Assembly (NCBI RefSeq): GCF_023656515.1
Contig: NZ_JAMOFV010000006.1
Coordinates: 2,960,036-3,024,035, forward strand
Direction of reading: 5' to 3'
Source: Clostridium swellfunianum
Lineage (GTDB): Bacteria > Bacillota > Clostridia > Clostridiales > Clostridiaceae
DNA: 64,000 bases
Part shown: positions 48,791 through 58,070 of the stretch, piece by piece
Layout of the letters: each line of letters starts with the position of its first letter
Position numbering within the stretch: the first letter of the stretch is position 1
Program-made: the position numbers and the translations under genes
Notes under the pieces: model-generated
What the model was told of the DNA's origin: nothing
Database searches by the model: none
Seen by the model: the letters and a program-made list of their open reading frames with translations, nothing else

Positions 48791-50494
48791 TTAATTATTC
48801 AATTTGAAATTACTTACCTGTTCCATCATTTCACTTGTCATTTTACTTAGTGCTTGAGCAGAAGCAGCTACTTCACTAGAAGAACTGCTCATTGTTTCAG
48901 AAGAAGCCGCTATTTCCTCAGAGGCTGAAGAAACCTCCTGTGCAATAGAAGAAGAAGCTTCGATTTTATCAATTATAGAATTTTTTGCTGAATTGATGCT
49001 CATAGCTGAGGTGGTTACTTCATCTATTTGGGGAATTATTGAATTAACAGAAACTAATATCTTTTTAAAAGAAGCTATTGCGGTATTAATAATATTAACT
49101 TGATTATCTAATTCTAAATTCATTGCGTCTGTTGTCTTTATCATTGCAGAAGAATTATTTGATACTCCAGAAATTAAAGAATTTATGTTTCCTGCTGAAA
49201 CTTTGCTTTGCTCAGCTAGCTTTCTTATTTCATCTGCAACTACAGAGAAACCTCTTCCAGCCTCTCCAGCCCGTGCTGCTTCTATAGCAGCGTTTAAAGC
49301 TAAAAGATTTGTTTGCTCTGATATACCATTTATAAAGTTTGTTATCTCATTTATTTTAGCTATGTCAGAACTTAATTTAACTATGGTTGTAGAAAATTCC
49401 TTAAAGGAAGTACTAACTTTGCTAATTGAGGAAATTAAGGTTTCCATATCTACATTGCTCTCTATAGCTATTGAATTTACTCCTTCAGTATAAGTTCCTA
49501 TATTTTTGATTGCTCCAATCATTGCCTCAAGCTTTTCAGAAAAATCATTAAGCGTCATAGTAATACTAACTAACTCCTGAGCTTGGGAGCTTGCACCACT
49601 AGCAACTTGAGTAATAGAAGCAGATACATTTTCAGCAGAAGAGGACATTTCTTCAGATATAGAAGAAAGGCCTTCAGACTGAAAATCAATGGCTTGAGAT
49701 TTGGTTTTTATAGCTTTGAGCATAGTTGAAATATTATTAACAGTTTTATAAAGAGACTTTTGCATAAGTCCAAATTCATCTTTTCTATCTGTATCTAATT
49801 CTAAAGTGAAATCTCCATCTGCAACTATTTCCATGGTTTGGATCATTTCCTTTGAGGAGTTCTTTATGACTCTTATGATAAAAAAGCTTGTACCAAATGA
49901 CAAAAGAACGCAAGCAGCAAATATGTATATCATAACTTTAAAGGTATTAGTGTAGAGAGAGTTACTTGAGATATTAACTGTTTCTGCCTGTTTCTCATTA
50001 TAATCTCTAATCATTGCAAGCTTTTCTTCTGCTAATGAACCGATAGAATTCAAAGTTGAACGGTCAGTTTCATCAGCTGGTTGACCTTTTACAAGTTTCT
50101 CCTTGATTTGATTCCAATGATTAAGATACTGCTTGTAGTAATCTGTGAATTGAGCAAAGGTTTTAGTTTCATAGTTGTCTAAGGTGTCGCTTTGGTAGCC
50201 TTTTATACTAGAGTCTGTCCTAGAAATGTATTTTGTAATATTGCTGTCAAGGCTTGAAGAGTAAACTGATAACGCAGTTAAAGTTTCAAGCCTCATATTA
50301 AGGAAATCACCTCTTATTTGCCCTATTTTTGCTATAGGTTGTAAATTGTTTTTATACATATTTGTTAAGTTACTATTTATAGTTCCAAGGTTTATAAAAG
50401 CAAATGCCCCAATTATGCTCATAAACACAATCGAAAGGATACTCATAAAAAGTATGGTGGTAGAGATTTTTAGATTTTTAAGTAATTTTAACAT
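48791..50494 (-). CDS. Methyl-accepting chemotaxis protein (four-helix-bundle sensor)
   Basis: A 567-residue transmembrane receptor. The first membrane segment is near 10-32, followed by an outside helical sensor of the 4HB_MCP type (about 35-175), a second segment near 185-207, a HAMP linker, then the cytoplasmic signalling coiled coil with the hairpin tip [19 protein letters not shown] and [16 protein letters not shown]. It signals through CheA/CheW to flagella. The ATG at 50494 is chosen because AAGGGGGCT lies 6 bases upstream; an earlier ATG adds 15 residues with no site. The ligand is unknown. Single gene. Confidence 0.95.
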   Translation of the reverse strand: MLKLLKNLKISTTILFMSILSIVFMSIIGAFAFINLGTINSNLTNMYKNNLQPIAKIGQIRGDFLNMRLETLTALSVYSSSLDSNITKYISRTDSSIKGYQSDTLDNYETKTFAQFTDYYKQYLNHWNQIKEKLVKGQPADETDRSTLNSIGSLAEEKLAMIRDYNEKQAETVNISSNSLYTNTFKVMIYIFAACVLLSFGTSFFIIRVIKNSSKEMIQTMEIVADGDFTLELDTDRKDEFGLMQKSLYKTVNNISTMLKAIKTKSQAIDFQSEGLSSISEEMSSSAENVSASITQVASGASSQAQELVSITMTLNDFSEKLEAMIGAIKNIGTYTEGVNSIAIESNVDMETLISSISKVSTSFKEFSTTIVKLSSDIAKINEITNFINGISEQTNLLALNAAIEAARAGEAGRGFSVVADEIRKLAEQSKVSAGNINSLISGVSNNSSAMIKTTDAMNLELDNQVNIINTAIASFKKILVSVNSIIPQIDEVTTSAMSINSAKNSIIDKIEASSSIAQEVSSASEEIAASSETMSSSSSEVAASAQALSKMTSEMMEQVSNFKLNN

Positions 50495-50787
50495 AATTTT
50501 AGCCCCCTTTAATGTGTATGTACACTTATATTGTAGCATAAAATTTGATGAAATTTACATAATTAATTATGAATATACAGAATTTTGATGGACAGAGAAG
50601 TTAGATTTTTGATTTACAGAAAAATCTCGCCAAAATAATCGCATATAAGTTGCAATTTTTTATAAATACAGGTATTGTGTATAGTTTTGAAAGTGAGAAC
50701 ATGGTGCGAAGCGATATAGTTGGTAAAAACTAAGAACTTATAATAGGCAATTGAGTAAATACGAAATTTTATAATATAAATACAAAA
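50495..50787. other. Intergenic region between receptor and arginase genes
   Basis: A/T-rich region without a supported gene. Possible minus-strand -10 sequences for the receptor gene exist (TACAATATAAG near 50530), but no confident promoter pair. It ends at the arginase terminator. Confidence 0.4.
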
Positions 50788-50811
50788 GGATGCCTCTTAA
50801 TCGAGGCATCC
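50788..50811 (-). terminator. Terminator of the arginase gene
   Basis: GGATGCCTC/GAGGCATCC stem with a 6-base loop; on the minus strand it is followed by TTTTGTATTT. Confidence 0.88.
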
Positions 50812-50816
50812 GCAAA

Positions 50817-51743
50817 TTATCCAAGCATTAATTGATCCTTAACAGAAATATTTAAGCTTTCAAAGAAACCTACTAAAAGCTCCTTACATATATCTGCTGT
50901 AATATCGTTCCTATCAAGCACAGGATTTAACTCAACAAAGTCAAGTGAAGACATCATTCCAGAAGCTGCAAAAGCTTGAAGAAGTCGTCTAGCCTGGTCT
51001 GCAGTCAGTCCATCTCCAACAGGAGTTCCAGTACCGGGAACATAAATTGAGTCTACAGAATCTATATCAAAGCTAACGTGAATAGCGTCTACTCTTTCCT
51101 TTAGATACTCCATACTCTCTTCAATAACTCTTTCAAGTCCAAGGTCCTTTACCATATCCATAGTAAAGACTTTGATGTTAGAATTTCTAATTAGTTCTAA
51201 TTCGCCGTCATCTAAATCTCTAGCTGCGATAAGAACTACATTTTCATCCTTAACCTTTACTCTATGTTCAAAAAGATTAACTAGCTTGTCAGGACCAAAA
51301 CCCATAGATGCTGCCAATGGCATTCCATGTACATTGCCTGTAAAAGTAGTTTCCTCTGTATTTATATCGCCGTGAGCATCTATCCAAATAACGCCAAGGT
51401 TTTTAACATGTTTGCTTACTCCTGCGATACTTCCCATACCAAGGCTGTGGTCTCCCCCTAGAGTAACAGGAAAGTGTCCTCTTGCTATGGAACTATATAC
51501 TTTAAATGCAAGCCTGGTATTAGCATCAATGATAGCATCGTAATACTTCATCTTTTCATGATACTTGTACTTATCTTGTTCTGATACATCTGCAACCTCG
51601 ATGTCTCCAAGATCCTTTACGTCATAACCAAGCTCCTTTAGGGCTGATAAAATGTCCATCTCTCTAAATTTGTCTGGACCAAAATTTGCTCCGAATCTAT
51701 CTGATCCGTAAAATATAGGCATACCTACTAAATGCACTGCCAT
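50817..51743 (-). CDS. rocF: Arginase
   Basis: A 308-residue binuclear manganese hydrolase that splits arginine into ornithine and urea. The metal motifs are GGDHSLG (residues 96-102), DAHGDINT (122-129) and SFDIDSVD near 226-233, with ELNPVLD near the C-terminus. The length and the absence of agmatinase-like extension favour arginase; an agmatinase or formimidoglutamase activity is less likely. AGGGGGA precedes the ATG, directly after two palindromes that may shape the leader. No urease or ornithine genes are next to it. Confidence 0.93.
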   Translation of the reverse strand: MAVHLVGMPIFYGSDRFGANFGPDKFREMDILSALKELGYDVKDLGDIEVADVSEQDKYKYHEKMKYYDAIIDANTRLAFKVYSSIARGHFPVTLGGDHSLGMGSIAGVSKHVKNLGVIWIDAHGDINTEETTFTGNVHGMPLAASMGFGPDKLVNLFEHRVKVKDENVVLIAARDLDDGELELIRNSNIKVFTMDMVKDLGLERVIEESMEYLKERVDAIHVSFDIDSVDSIYVPGTGTPVGDGLTADQARRLLQAFAASGMMSSLDFVELNPVLDRNDITADICKELLVGFFESLNISVKDQLMLG

Positions 51744-51756
51744 GTATATTCCCCCT

Positions 51757-51797
51757 CTGAATTTTAATTCAGTACATGAAGCATGTTATGCTTCATG
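51757..51797 (-). promoter_or_regulatory. Two palindromes in the arginase leader
   Basis: CTGAATT/AATTCAG (51757-51772) abuts the AGGGGG ribosome site, and CATGAAGCAT/ATGCTTCATG (51775-51797, 3-base loop) lies just upstream. They could modulate translation or be a regulator site; on the plus strand the second is followed by T-rich sequence and might act as a terminator. Confidence 0.45.
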
Positions 51798-52275
51798 CCT
51801 TTTGTATTTTACTCCAGCACAGGTTGATGATTAATCTCTCTGCCTTTTGTAGTTAAATAATGCTGAAATTTGTTTATGTTTATAAAATACAAAATGTTTT
51901 TAGCCCTCGGTTGCATGGGGGTTTAGAACATATAAACGAGATTTATTGTACAGCATATGCAGGGGGTTGTCTATAAGAAATTTTAGCGAAAAATACTGAA
52001 AGAAACAGAGGTGTTTATAAATATGCAATACGCAAAAGATAACTACATTTTGTGATTTAAGTAATAATGGAGATGAAAATATAAACAAGTTAACAGACTT
52101 AAGGGTTTCCATAGTAAAACTAATAAATTTACAGTATTTTTGCATAAACATAAATTTTTTATAACTGGTTTTTAAAAGCTTTTAATAAAAAAACTATACT
52201 GATAAAAATAAAAATGCCAAACAAATGTTTATCTGTTAGGACATTAAAATTACATATATACTAACATTGGCTGCT
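51798..52275. other. Gene-free A/T-rich region
   Basis: No supported gene. An 83-codon minus-strand frame at 51900-52151 has no ribosome site and no recognisable composition. The region is bounded by the arginase leader and the LacI-type pseudogene. Confidence 0.5.
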
Positions 52276-52470
52276 TCATTTAGTCTGGTTATTAACTTCT
52301 ATAACAGAGGCTATTTCAACTAAACTAATAGGCAAATACATATGCTCAATTGGCAAGTTCGGATTGTTCATCATTCTAATAAATCTTCTTGGTGATAGCT
52401 TCCCCATAAATTCATTTCAAACCCTTATGGTCGTCAGGATAGGATCGATAACGCTGCCTTGAAGTTTTTG
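52276..52470 (-). pseudogene. Remnant of a LacI-family regulator (C-terminal end)
   Basis: The minus strand reads LQGSVIDPILTTIRV, then a TGA (52417-52419), then in the same frame NEFMGKLSPRRFIRMMNNPN and LPIEHMYLPISLVEIASV, ending at a normal stop. PxLTTIRV followed by a helix with ARR-like residues and LPxxLVxxxSV is the typical end of LacI/GalR proteins. The DNA-binding and most of the effector domain are gone, and the esterase gene begins about 80 bases away on the other strand. It may once have regulated that gene. Confidence 0.75.
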
Positions 52471-52486
52471 TAAAGAAAATTATAGA

Positions 52487-52516
52487 TTGTAAACGACCGG
52501 CATAAATGTGTAAAAT
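52487..52516 (+). promoter_or_regulatory. Promoter of the acetyl xylan esterase-type gene
   Basis: TTGTAA at 52487-52492, 18-base spacer, TAAAAT at 52511-52516. The word TGTAAACG at 52488-52495 is a half-site of the kind bound by LacI-family proteins and CcpA; the other half is poor. Confidence 0.45.
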
Positions 52517-52548
52517 AGAAGGGAATAATTTAATGATGAGGTGATATT

Positions 52549-53514
52549 ATGAATTTGTTTGATATGCCTTTGGAGGAACTAAAAGCATACAAGCCTGCTC
52601 TTACAAAAGAGAATGACTTTAATGAGTTTTGGGAGGCGACACTAAAGGAATCGAAAGCTCAGCCTATAAATGCAGAGGTCGTTCCGAGAAATTATCCAAT
52701 TAGCCAAGTAAATGTATATGATGTATACTTCGATGGCTTTAAGAACTCAAAAATTTATGCAAGATATGTTCTCCCGAAGAATGCAGACAAAGAAAATAAA
52801 GTTCCAGCGGTGGTATTTTTTCACGGCTACAATTGGAACAGCTATGTGATAAGCGACGTTTTAAAGTATTCTATTATGGGTTATGGAGTGCTCATTGTTG
52901 ATGTTAGAGGACAAAACGTGAAAAGCCCTGATCACAACCACTATGATAATGGAGGTGCAGCTGGCTGGATGACTAATGGAATATTAAATCCCTATAATTA
53001 CTATTATAGATACGTTTATATGGATTGCGTAAGAGCTGTTGATTTTATTGCAAACAGAGAAGAAATTGATGAGGAAAAAATTGCTGTTCACGGCAGCAGC
53101 CAGGGGGGTGCTTTATCAATAGCTGCAGGAGCACTTTCTGATAAGGTGAAAATAGTGCTAACAGATGTGCCATACCTATGTCACTTTAAAAGATCTGTAC
53201 AGCTTTATCTAGATAGTCCTTACAAAGAAATATATCATTATTTTAAAATTCATGACAGCCTCCATAAAACAGAAGAACAGGTATATAGGACTTTGAGTTA
53301 TTTTGACTGCATGAATTTAGGAACAAAAATAAAAGCTGATGTACTTGCAAGTGTTGGTCTAGAGGATGTAACTTGCCCGCCATCAACTGTTTTTGCCGCT
53401 TACAATCACATGAATACAAATAAAGAGATAAGAGTATATCCTGAGTTTGGGCACGGTGGATTTAACCAGCAAGAGGAAGAGAAAATTGCTTTTTTAAAGA
53501 CAAGGTTTAAGTAA
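52549..53514 (+). CDS. Acetyl xylan esterase / cephalosporin-C deacetylase family (CE7)
   Basis: A 321-residue alpha/beta hydrolase of carbohydrate esterase family 7, which removes acetyl groups from small acetylated xylo-oligosaccharides and similar esters. Family marks are VDVRGQN near 119-125, the nucleophile S184 in HGSSQGG, the acid in GLEDVTCPP, and the late His in EFGHGGF. There is no signal peptide, so it acts inside the cell on imported oligosaccharides. GATGAGGTG precedes the ATG. It is next to a decayed LacI-type regulator and followed by a MITE-like element. Confidence 0.92.
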   Translation: MNLFDMPLEELKAYKPALTKENDFNEFWEATLKESKAQPINAEVVPRNYPISQVNVYDVYFDGFKNSKIYARYVLPKNADKENKVPAVVFFHGYNWNSYVISDVLKYSIMGYGVLIVDVRGQNVKSPDHNHYDNGGAAGWMTNGILNPYNYYYRYVYMDCVRAVDFIANREEIDEEKIAVHGSSQGGALSIAAGALSDKVKIVLTDVPYLCHFKRSVQLYLDSPYKEIYHYFKIHDSLHKTEEQVYRTLSYFDCMNLGTKIKADVLASVGLEDVTCPPSTVFAAYNHMNTNKEIRVYPEFGHGGFNQQEEEKIAFLKTRFK

Positions 53515-53517
53515 GTT

Positions 53518-53661
53518 ATATTTTAAGACAGTGTTGATATATAGAATGAAAGAGGCTTTTGGAAAGTTGTTTGCTTTGCGAGAAAGCTAAAATCATTAAG
53601 TCTTAGTCTAATGACTCCTGCAATACATCTTTCCCTCTATATCAATACTGTCTTAAAATAT
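53518..53661. mobile_element. MITE-like element with 24-bp terminal inverted repeats
   Basis: The ends 53518-53541 and 53638-53661 are inverted repeats identical at 23 of 24 positions (TTTTAAGACAGT core) around about 96 bases with no coding capacity; the total is 144 bases. A terminator would normally have a much shorter centre. No clear target duplication is seen. It may instead be a long structured RNA at the convergent end of the two esterase genes. Confidence 0.5.
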
Positions 53662-53694
53662 TTTAAATCTTAAATTAATTCATTAATTTGGTTA

Positions 53695-54474
53695 TTACTT
53701 AATCGGAAGCCACTTTAAAACTTTCTGAATCTGAGTATCCCAATAATTCCAATTATGTATGCCTGGCCCTTCCTCATAGGTATAATCAAAATTAGTTTTT
53801 TCTATGTAACCTTTAAAGTTTATGTTATCTTCATAGAGAAAATCCTCTGTGCCGCAACACTGATAAAGCTTTGGCTTAGGAACATCTGAAGCTAGTACTT
53901 TTTTAGAAAGATAAAACAGATCATTCTCGCTGTTTTCTACGGCATTTAAGTTTCCGAAGATACTTTCAAGTTCTGCTGTATCTTGAAGCTGAGCGCGCTT
54001 TACTCTGCTTGCTATATCTACTACTCCAGAAAGACTTGCTGCAGCAGCATATTTGTCAGGACAGCTTAAAGCAAGTTTAAAGGCACCATAACCACCCATT
54101 GAAAGCCCTGCTGCAAAGGTATCTTCTCTTTTGTCAGAAAGGGGAAAGAATTGTTTAGTTATCTCAGGTAGTTCCTCACTTATAAAAGTAAAGTATTTAT
54201 AGCCATGCTTCATGTCTGTGTAAAAGCTTCTTCCTGCGTTAGGCATTACAACTGCAAGTCCTATGTCAGAAACATATCTTTCAATTGAAGTTCTCCTTTG
54301 CCAAATGGTGTGATCATCAGAAAGACCGTGAAGCAGATAAAGAGTTGGATATTTTTCTTTTTTCTCTGAGCCCCTCATACCTATTTGAGAGCGCGTTTCC
54401 TGCGGAAGTATAACACAAATTGAAGTTGATATTCCTAGGACTTCTGAGAAAAAGTCGCAATGTATTAATGCCAA
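53695..54474 (-). CDS. Esterase D / tributyrin esterase-like hydrolase
   Basis: A 259-residue cytoplasmic serine esterase of the S-formylglutathione hydrolase/EstA type. It has the oxyanion region YLLHGLSDDH, the nucleophile S125 in GLSMGGYGA, the acid in GTEDFLYEDN, and the His in GIHNWNYWD. It starts with TTG at 54474, supported by GGAGGG 6 bases upstream; no ATG fits. It likely cleaves short acyl esters. It is convergent with the CE7 esterase gene, across the inverted-repeat element. Confidence 0.9.
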   Translation of the reverse strand: MALIHCDFFSEVLGISTSICVILPQETRSQIGMRGSEKKEKYPTLYLLHGLSDDHTIWQRRTSIERYVSDIGLAVVMPNAGRSFYTDMKHGYKYFTFISEELPEITKQFFPLSDKREDTFAAGLSMGGYGAFKLALSCPDKYAAAASLSGVVDIASRVKRAQLQDTAELESIFGNLNAVENSENDLFYLSKKVLASDVPKPKLYQCCGTEDFLYEDNINFKGYIEKTNFDYTYEEGPGIHNWNYWDTQIQKVLKWLPIK

Positions 54475-54555
54475 TTTAATCCCTCCATATTTTTGTAATT
54501 AATATAATTCTTATACAATATATAAAACTTTGCAAGAGCTTTTTAAGTAAAGCTT

Positions 54556-54581
54556 TTGTTAAATAGTTAAAAAATTAACAT
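54556..54581 (+). promoter_or_regulatory. Overlapping Rex-like operator boxes before bcd
   Basis: 54556-54573 reads TTGTTAA-ATAG-TTAAAAA (13 of 14 matches to the Rex consensus TTGTTAA-N4-TTAACAA), and 54564-54581 reads TAGTTAA-AAAA-TTAACAT (12 of 14). They lie about 65 bases before a TATAAT at 54640-54645. Rex senses the NADH/NAD ratio and controls bcd-etf genes in clostridia. Confidence 0.6.
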
Positions 54582-54709
54582 AATAATTGTACAACTCGCA
54601 TATTTTTTCTAAGAATGATGAATATGAGGTCAAAAGCTGTATAATAGGACTATGCAGAATATGGAATCTAGATAAAAATTTAATTGTTATATTACTGGGG
54701 GGATTATTA

Positions 54710-55849
54710 ATGAATTTCAACCTGACAAAGGAACAAGAAATGGTTAAGAAGCTTGCTAGAGAATTCGCTGAAAATGAAGTGAAGCCTTTGGCGGCAGAGA
54801 TTGATGAAAGTGGAAGGTTTCCAAGGGAAACAGTAGAGAAGATGGCAAAGTGTGACATGATGGGAATACCATTCCCAAAGGGATATGGTGGAGCAAATGG
54901 GGACTACCTGTCATATGTTTTAACAATTGAGGAGCTGTCAAGAGTGTGTGCATCTACTGGAATAATACTTTCAGCACATACTTCACTAGGAATGAGTCCA
55001 ATTTATCAGTTTGGCACTGAAGAACAAAAGAAAAAATATCTTCCAAAGCTCGCCTCGGGAGAGTGGCTGGGAGCATTTGCGCTTACTGAACCTAATGCTG
55101 GTACGGATGCTTCATCTCAACAGACAATAGCGATACTGAAAGAAGATTGTTACATTTTAAACGGAAGCAAGGTTTTTATAACTAATGGTGGGCAGTCTGA
55201 TATTTATATAGTTTTTGCTATGACTGATAAATCAAAGGGAACAAGAGGTATTTCAGCCTTTATTATAGAAAAGCATTTTCCTGGCTTTAAAATTGGGAAG
55301 AAAGAAAATAAATTAGGAATTCGTGCCTCAAGCACTACAGAATTAATATTTGAAAACTGCAGAGTCCCAAAAGAAAATCTTTTAGGGCAGGAAGGAAAGG
55401 GCTTTGGTATTGCAATGCAGACTCTAGATGGGGGAAGAATAGGTGTTGCCGCTCAGGCACTTGGAATTGCTCAGGGGGCACTTGATGAGAGTATCAAATA
55501 TATGAAGGAAAGAAAACAATTTGGGAATGCACTTTCAAGTTTCCAGGGGCTCCAGTGGATGGCTGCAGATATGGAAGTAAAGGTTCAGGCTGCTAGGTGG
55601 ATGGTTTATAATGCTGCCTTTAGAAAGCAAAATAAACTCCCGTTTTCAAAGGAGGCTGCCATGGCAAAACTTTATGCTTCCGAGGCTGCTATGGAAGTGA
55701 CTACGATGGCTATTCAGCTTCACGGAGGTTATGGCTATACAAAAGATTATCCAGTAGAGAGAATGATGAGAGACGCAAAAATTACAGAGATTTATGAAGG
55801 AACTTCACAGGTTCAAAAGATGGTTATTGCCGCAAACTTGTTTAAATAA
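54710..55849 (+). CDS. bcd: Short-chain acyl-CoA dehydrogenase (butyryl-CoA dehydrogenase type)
   Basis: A 379-residue flavoprotein, exactly the size of clostridial Bcd. It has the FAD/substrate motifs FALTEPNAGTDASS near 128-141 and ITNGG, and the C-terminal block GGYGYTKDYPVERMMRDA then ITEIYEGTSQ with catalytic Glu near 363. With the Etf genes that follow it would reduce crotonyl-CoA or another enoyl-CoA, possibly with electron bifurcation to ferredoxin. No crt, hbd or thl is adjacent, so the substrate may differ from crotonyl-CoA. The ATG at 54710 has GGGGGGA upstream. Confidence 0.93.
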   Translation: MNFNLTKEQEMVKKLAREFAENEVKPLAAEIDESGRFPRETVEKMAKCDMMGIPFPKGYGGANGDYLSYVLTIEELSRVCASTGIILSAHTSLGMSPIYQFGTEEQKKKYLPKLASGEWLGAFALTEPNAGTDASSQQTIAILKEDCYILNGSKVFITNGGQSDIYIVFAMTDKSKGTRGISAFIIEKHFPGFKIGKKENKLGIRASSTTELIFENCRVPKENLLGQEGKGFGIAMQTLDGGRIGVAAQALGIAQGALDESIKYMKERKQFGNALSSFQGLQWMAADMEVKVQAARWMVYNAAFRKQNKLPFSKEAAMAKLYASEAAMEVTTMAIQLHGGYGYTKDYPVERMMRDAKITEIYEGTSQVQKMVIAANLFK

Positions 55850-55868
55850 TGATGGGTGGGTGATTTAT

Positions 55869-56657
55869 ATGAAGATTATAGTATGTATTAAGCAAGTGCC
55901 AGATACTAACGAGGTTAAGATAGATCAAAAAACAGGGACTCTTATTAGAGAGGGAGTTCCAAGCATAATAAATCCGGATGATAAAAATGCTTTAGAGCAA
56001 GCCTTGAGTATAAAGGATAAATATGATGATGTAAATGTAATCGTTGTGACTATGGGGCCACCTCAGGCTGAAGTTGCACTTATAGAGGCTTTAGCTATGG
56101 GAGCAGACAGAGCAATACTTCTGTCTGACAAAACATTTGCGGGTGCTGATACTCTTGCTACCTCAAGAACCCTTGCAGCTGCAATTAAGAAACTCGGAAA
56201 CTTTGATATAATATTATGTGGAAGACAAGCTATAGATGGCGATACAGCACAGGTTGGGCCACAGCTGGCTGAACATCTTGGACTTGCTCAGGCTACCTAT
56301 GTGCAAAGAGTTGAAATAGAGAAAGATAACTTATTAGTTACAAGAGCTCTAGAGGATGGTTATGAAATCTTAGCACTTAAGACTCCATGCCTTCTGACCG
56401 CAGTAAAAGAGTTAAATAAACCAAGATACATGAGGGTGAAAAAGATATTTGAGGCTTATAACGAAAAGACAGTTGAATATTGGTCTGTTAAAGATATAGA
56501 TATAGATGTTGTTAATATTGGATTAAAGGGTTCTCCTACAAATGTGTGGAAGAGCTTTACTCCTTCACAAAAGGGCAAGGGGATTATATATGAAAATGCT
56601 GACAGAGAAACTATTGAAGAGTTAGTAAGCAAGCTAAGAGAAAAATATGTTCTTTAG
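55869..56657 (+). CDS. etfB: Electron transfer flavoprotein beta subunit
   Basis: A 262-residue EtfB. It begins MKIIVCIKQVPDTNEVKID, the standard start; the nucleotide-binding GRQAIDGDTAQVGPQLAEHL motif lies near 119-138. In bifurcating Etfs this subunit binds NADH and a bifurcating FAD. It starts 19 bases after bcd, with GGGTGGGTG as the ribosome site; longer in-frame starts would lie inside bcd. Partner of the ferredoxin-fused EtfA. Confidence 0.96.
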   Translation: MKIIVCIKQVPDTNEVKIDQKTGTLIREGVPSIINPDDKNALEQALSIKDKYDDVNVIVVTMGPPQAEVALIEALAMGADRAILLSDKTFAGADTLATSRTLAAAIKKLGNFDIILCGRQAIDGDTAQVGPQLAEHLGLAQATYVQRVEIEKDNLLVTRALEDGYEILALKTPCLLTAVKELNKPRYMRVKKIFEAYNEKTVEYWSVKDIDIDVVNIGLKGSPTNVWKSFTPSQKGKGIIYENADRETIEELVSKLREKYVL

Positions 56658-56672
56658 TGGGGGAAGAGAAAA

Positions 56673-57863
56673 ATGAGTGTGAAAGTTTTAAAAGATAAAT
56701 GTATAGGTTGTAAATTGTGTATAAAGGCATGTCCTTTTGATGCTATTGAAGTGATAGATAAGAAGGCTGCTATAAAAGATAATTGCACAGTTTGCGGTGT
56801 TTGTGAGCCTTCCTGCAAATTTAAGGCTATAATTGTTGATAGAGAAAAGACAAACAGTGAAGTTGATCTTTCAGCCTATAAAGGGGTATGGGTATTTGCT
56901 GAACAAAGAGATGGAGAAATAATGAGCACAGTTCTAGAGCTTTTAGGAGAGGGAAGGAAGCTTGCAGACACATTAGGTGTTGAACTTACAGCTGTGCTTA
57001 TAGGTTATAATGTTACTTTGTTAGCTCAGGAACTAATTAATTATGGCGCGAATAATGTTATTAATGTGGAACATACTGAACTGAAGGACTATACTACAGA
57101 ACCCTATACAAAGGTTATTGCAGAACTTATAGAAGAAAGAAAACCTGAAGTAGTACTAATAGGAGCTACAAATATAGGCAGGGATTTAGGACCAAGGCTA
57201 TCAGCAAGAATTAAAACAGGTCTTACAGCGGATTGCACAAAGCTTGAAATAGATGTGGAAAGAAGACTGCTTCTGCAAACAAGACCAGCCTTTGGAGGAA
57301 ACCTCATGGCTACGATAATAACTGAAAAGCATAGACCTCAAATGGCTACAGTTAGGCCTGGTGTTATGAAAAAAGGAGAATATGCTCCTAAAAGAAAAGG
57401 ATCTATCGAAGTAATTAATGCAGATATAAATGCAGAAGAAATAAGGGTAAAAGTCTTGGAAAAGGTTAAAACAGTAAAGCAGGCAGTAGAACTAGTAGAA
57501 GCAGAGGTTATAGTTTCAGGAGGAAGAGGAGTAGGAAATAAGGAGGGATTTAAGCTGCTGGAAGAGCTTGCAAAGGCTGTTGGTGGAGTAGTTGGTTCTT
57601 CGCGTGCTGCTGTAGATGAGGGATGGATAACTACTGATCATCAAGTTGGTCAGACTGGAAAAACAGTAAGACCGAGGATTTATATTGCTTGCGGTATTTC
57701 AGGAGCTATTCAGCATCTTGCAGGCATGCAGGGAAGCGACTGTATTATAGCTATAAATAAGAATCCAGATGCTCCAATTTTTAAGATAGCAGATTACGGA
57801 ATAGTTGGAGATCTTTATAAGGTAATTCCAGAAATGATTGAGGAAATTAGAAAGGGGAAATAA
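56673..57863 (+). CDS. etfA: Electron transfer flavoprotein alpha subunit with N-terminal 2[4Fe-4S] ferredoxin domain
   Basis: A 396-residue EtfA, about 60 residues longer than the common form. The extension is a ferredoxin: C10, C13, C16, C20 and C38, C41, C44, C48 have two C-x2-C-x2-C-x3-C patterns. The EtfA body follows from about 65; the C-terminal FAD domain carries [11 protein letters not shown] and [12 protein letters not shown]. Fused EtfAs are known from Acetobacterium CarE and lactate dehydrogenase LctC, where they take part in bifurcation, so a similar role is inferred. It is the last gene of bcd-etfB-etfA; ribosome site GGGGGAAG. Confidence 0.95.
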   Translation: MSVKVLKDKCIGCKLCIKACPFDAIEVIDKKAAIKDNCTVCGVCEPSCKFKAIIVDREKTNSEVDLSAYKGVWVFAEQRDGEIMSTVLELLGEGRKLADTLGVELTAVLIGYNVTLLAQELINYGANNVINVEHTELKDYTTEPYTKVIAELIEERKPEVVLIGATNIGRDLGPRLSARIKTGLTADCTKLEIDVERRLLLQTRPAFGGNLMATIITEKHRPQMATVRPGVMKKGEYAPKRKGSIEVINADINAEEIRVKVLEKVKTVKQAVELVEAEVIVSGGRGVGNKEGFKLLEELAKAVGGVVGSSRAAVDEGWITTDHQVGQTGKTVRPRIYIACGISGAIQHLAGMQGSDCIIAINKNPDAPIFKIADYGIVGDLYKVIPEMIEEIRKGK

Positions 57864-57955
57864 TAAAATTATTGTAGCTTTTTTCGACTCAGTAATAAAA
57901 AATACATATTTAGAAAAAATGAGCGTAGCAAGTAAGTTTACTCAGGAGGAAAACT

Positions 57956-58066
57956 ATGGATAAGTATATAGTAAAGAAAGTACTTAATCATAACGTATTA
58001 TTTGCAGAGCAATGACGCAAAGAATTCGTGTTAGTGGGTAAAGCTGCTGTAATAAAAGTTGAGTAG
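57956..58066 (+). pseudogene. Fragment of a BglG/LicT antiterminator RNA-binding domain
   Basis: After a strong AGGAGG, ATG 57956 opens MDKYIVKKVLNHNVLFAEQ, then TGA (58013-58015), then in frame RKEFVLVGKAAVIKVE and TAG. This is the pattern of the CAT RNA-binding domain (KVLNNNVVL, then GKExxxxGKG). The GIGF part is changed and both PRD domains are missing. It is a short decayed remnant; a truncated 19-residue peptide could still be translated. Confidence 0.65.
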
Positions 58067-58070
58067 GTTA

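Noticed and set aside
51900-52151. An 83-codon minus-strand frame in the gap after rocF
   Set aside because: No ribosome site, no family features, very A/T-rich; likely chance.
58013-58015. TGA read as selenocysteine in the BglG-type fragment
   Set aside because: No SECIS-like stem follows, the residue is not a catalytic position, and a second stop soon follows; decay is simpler.
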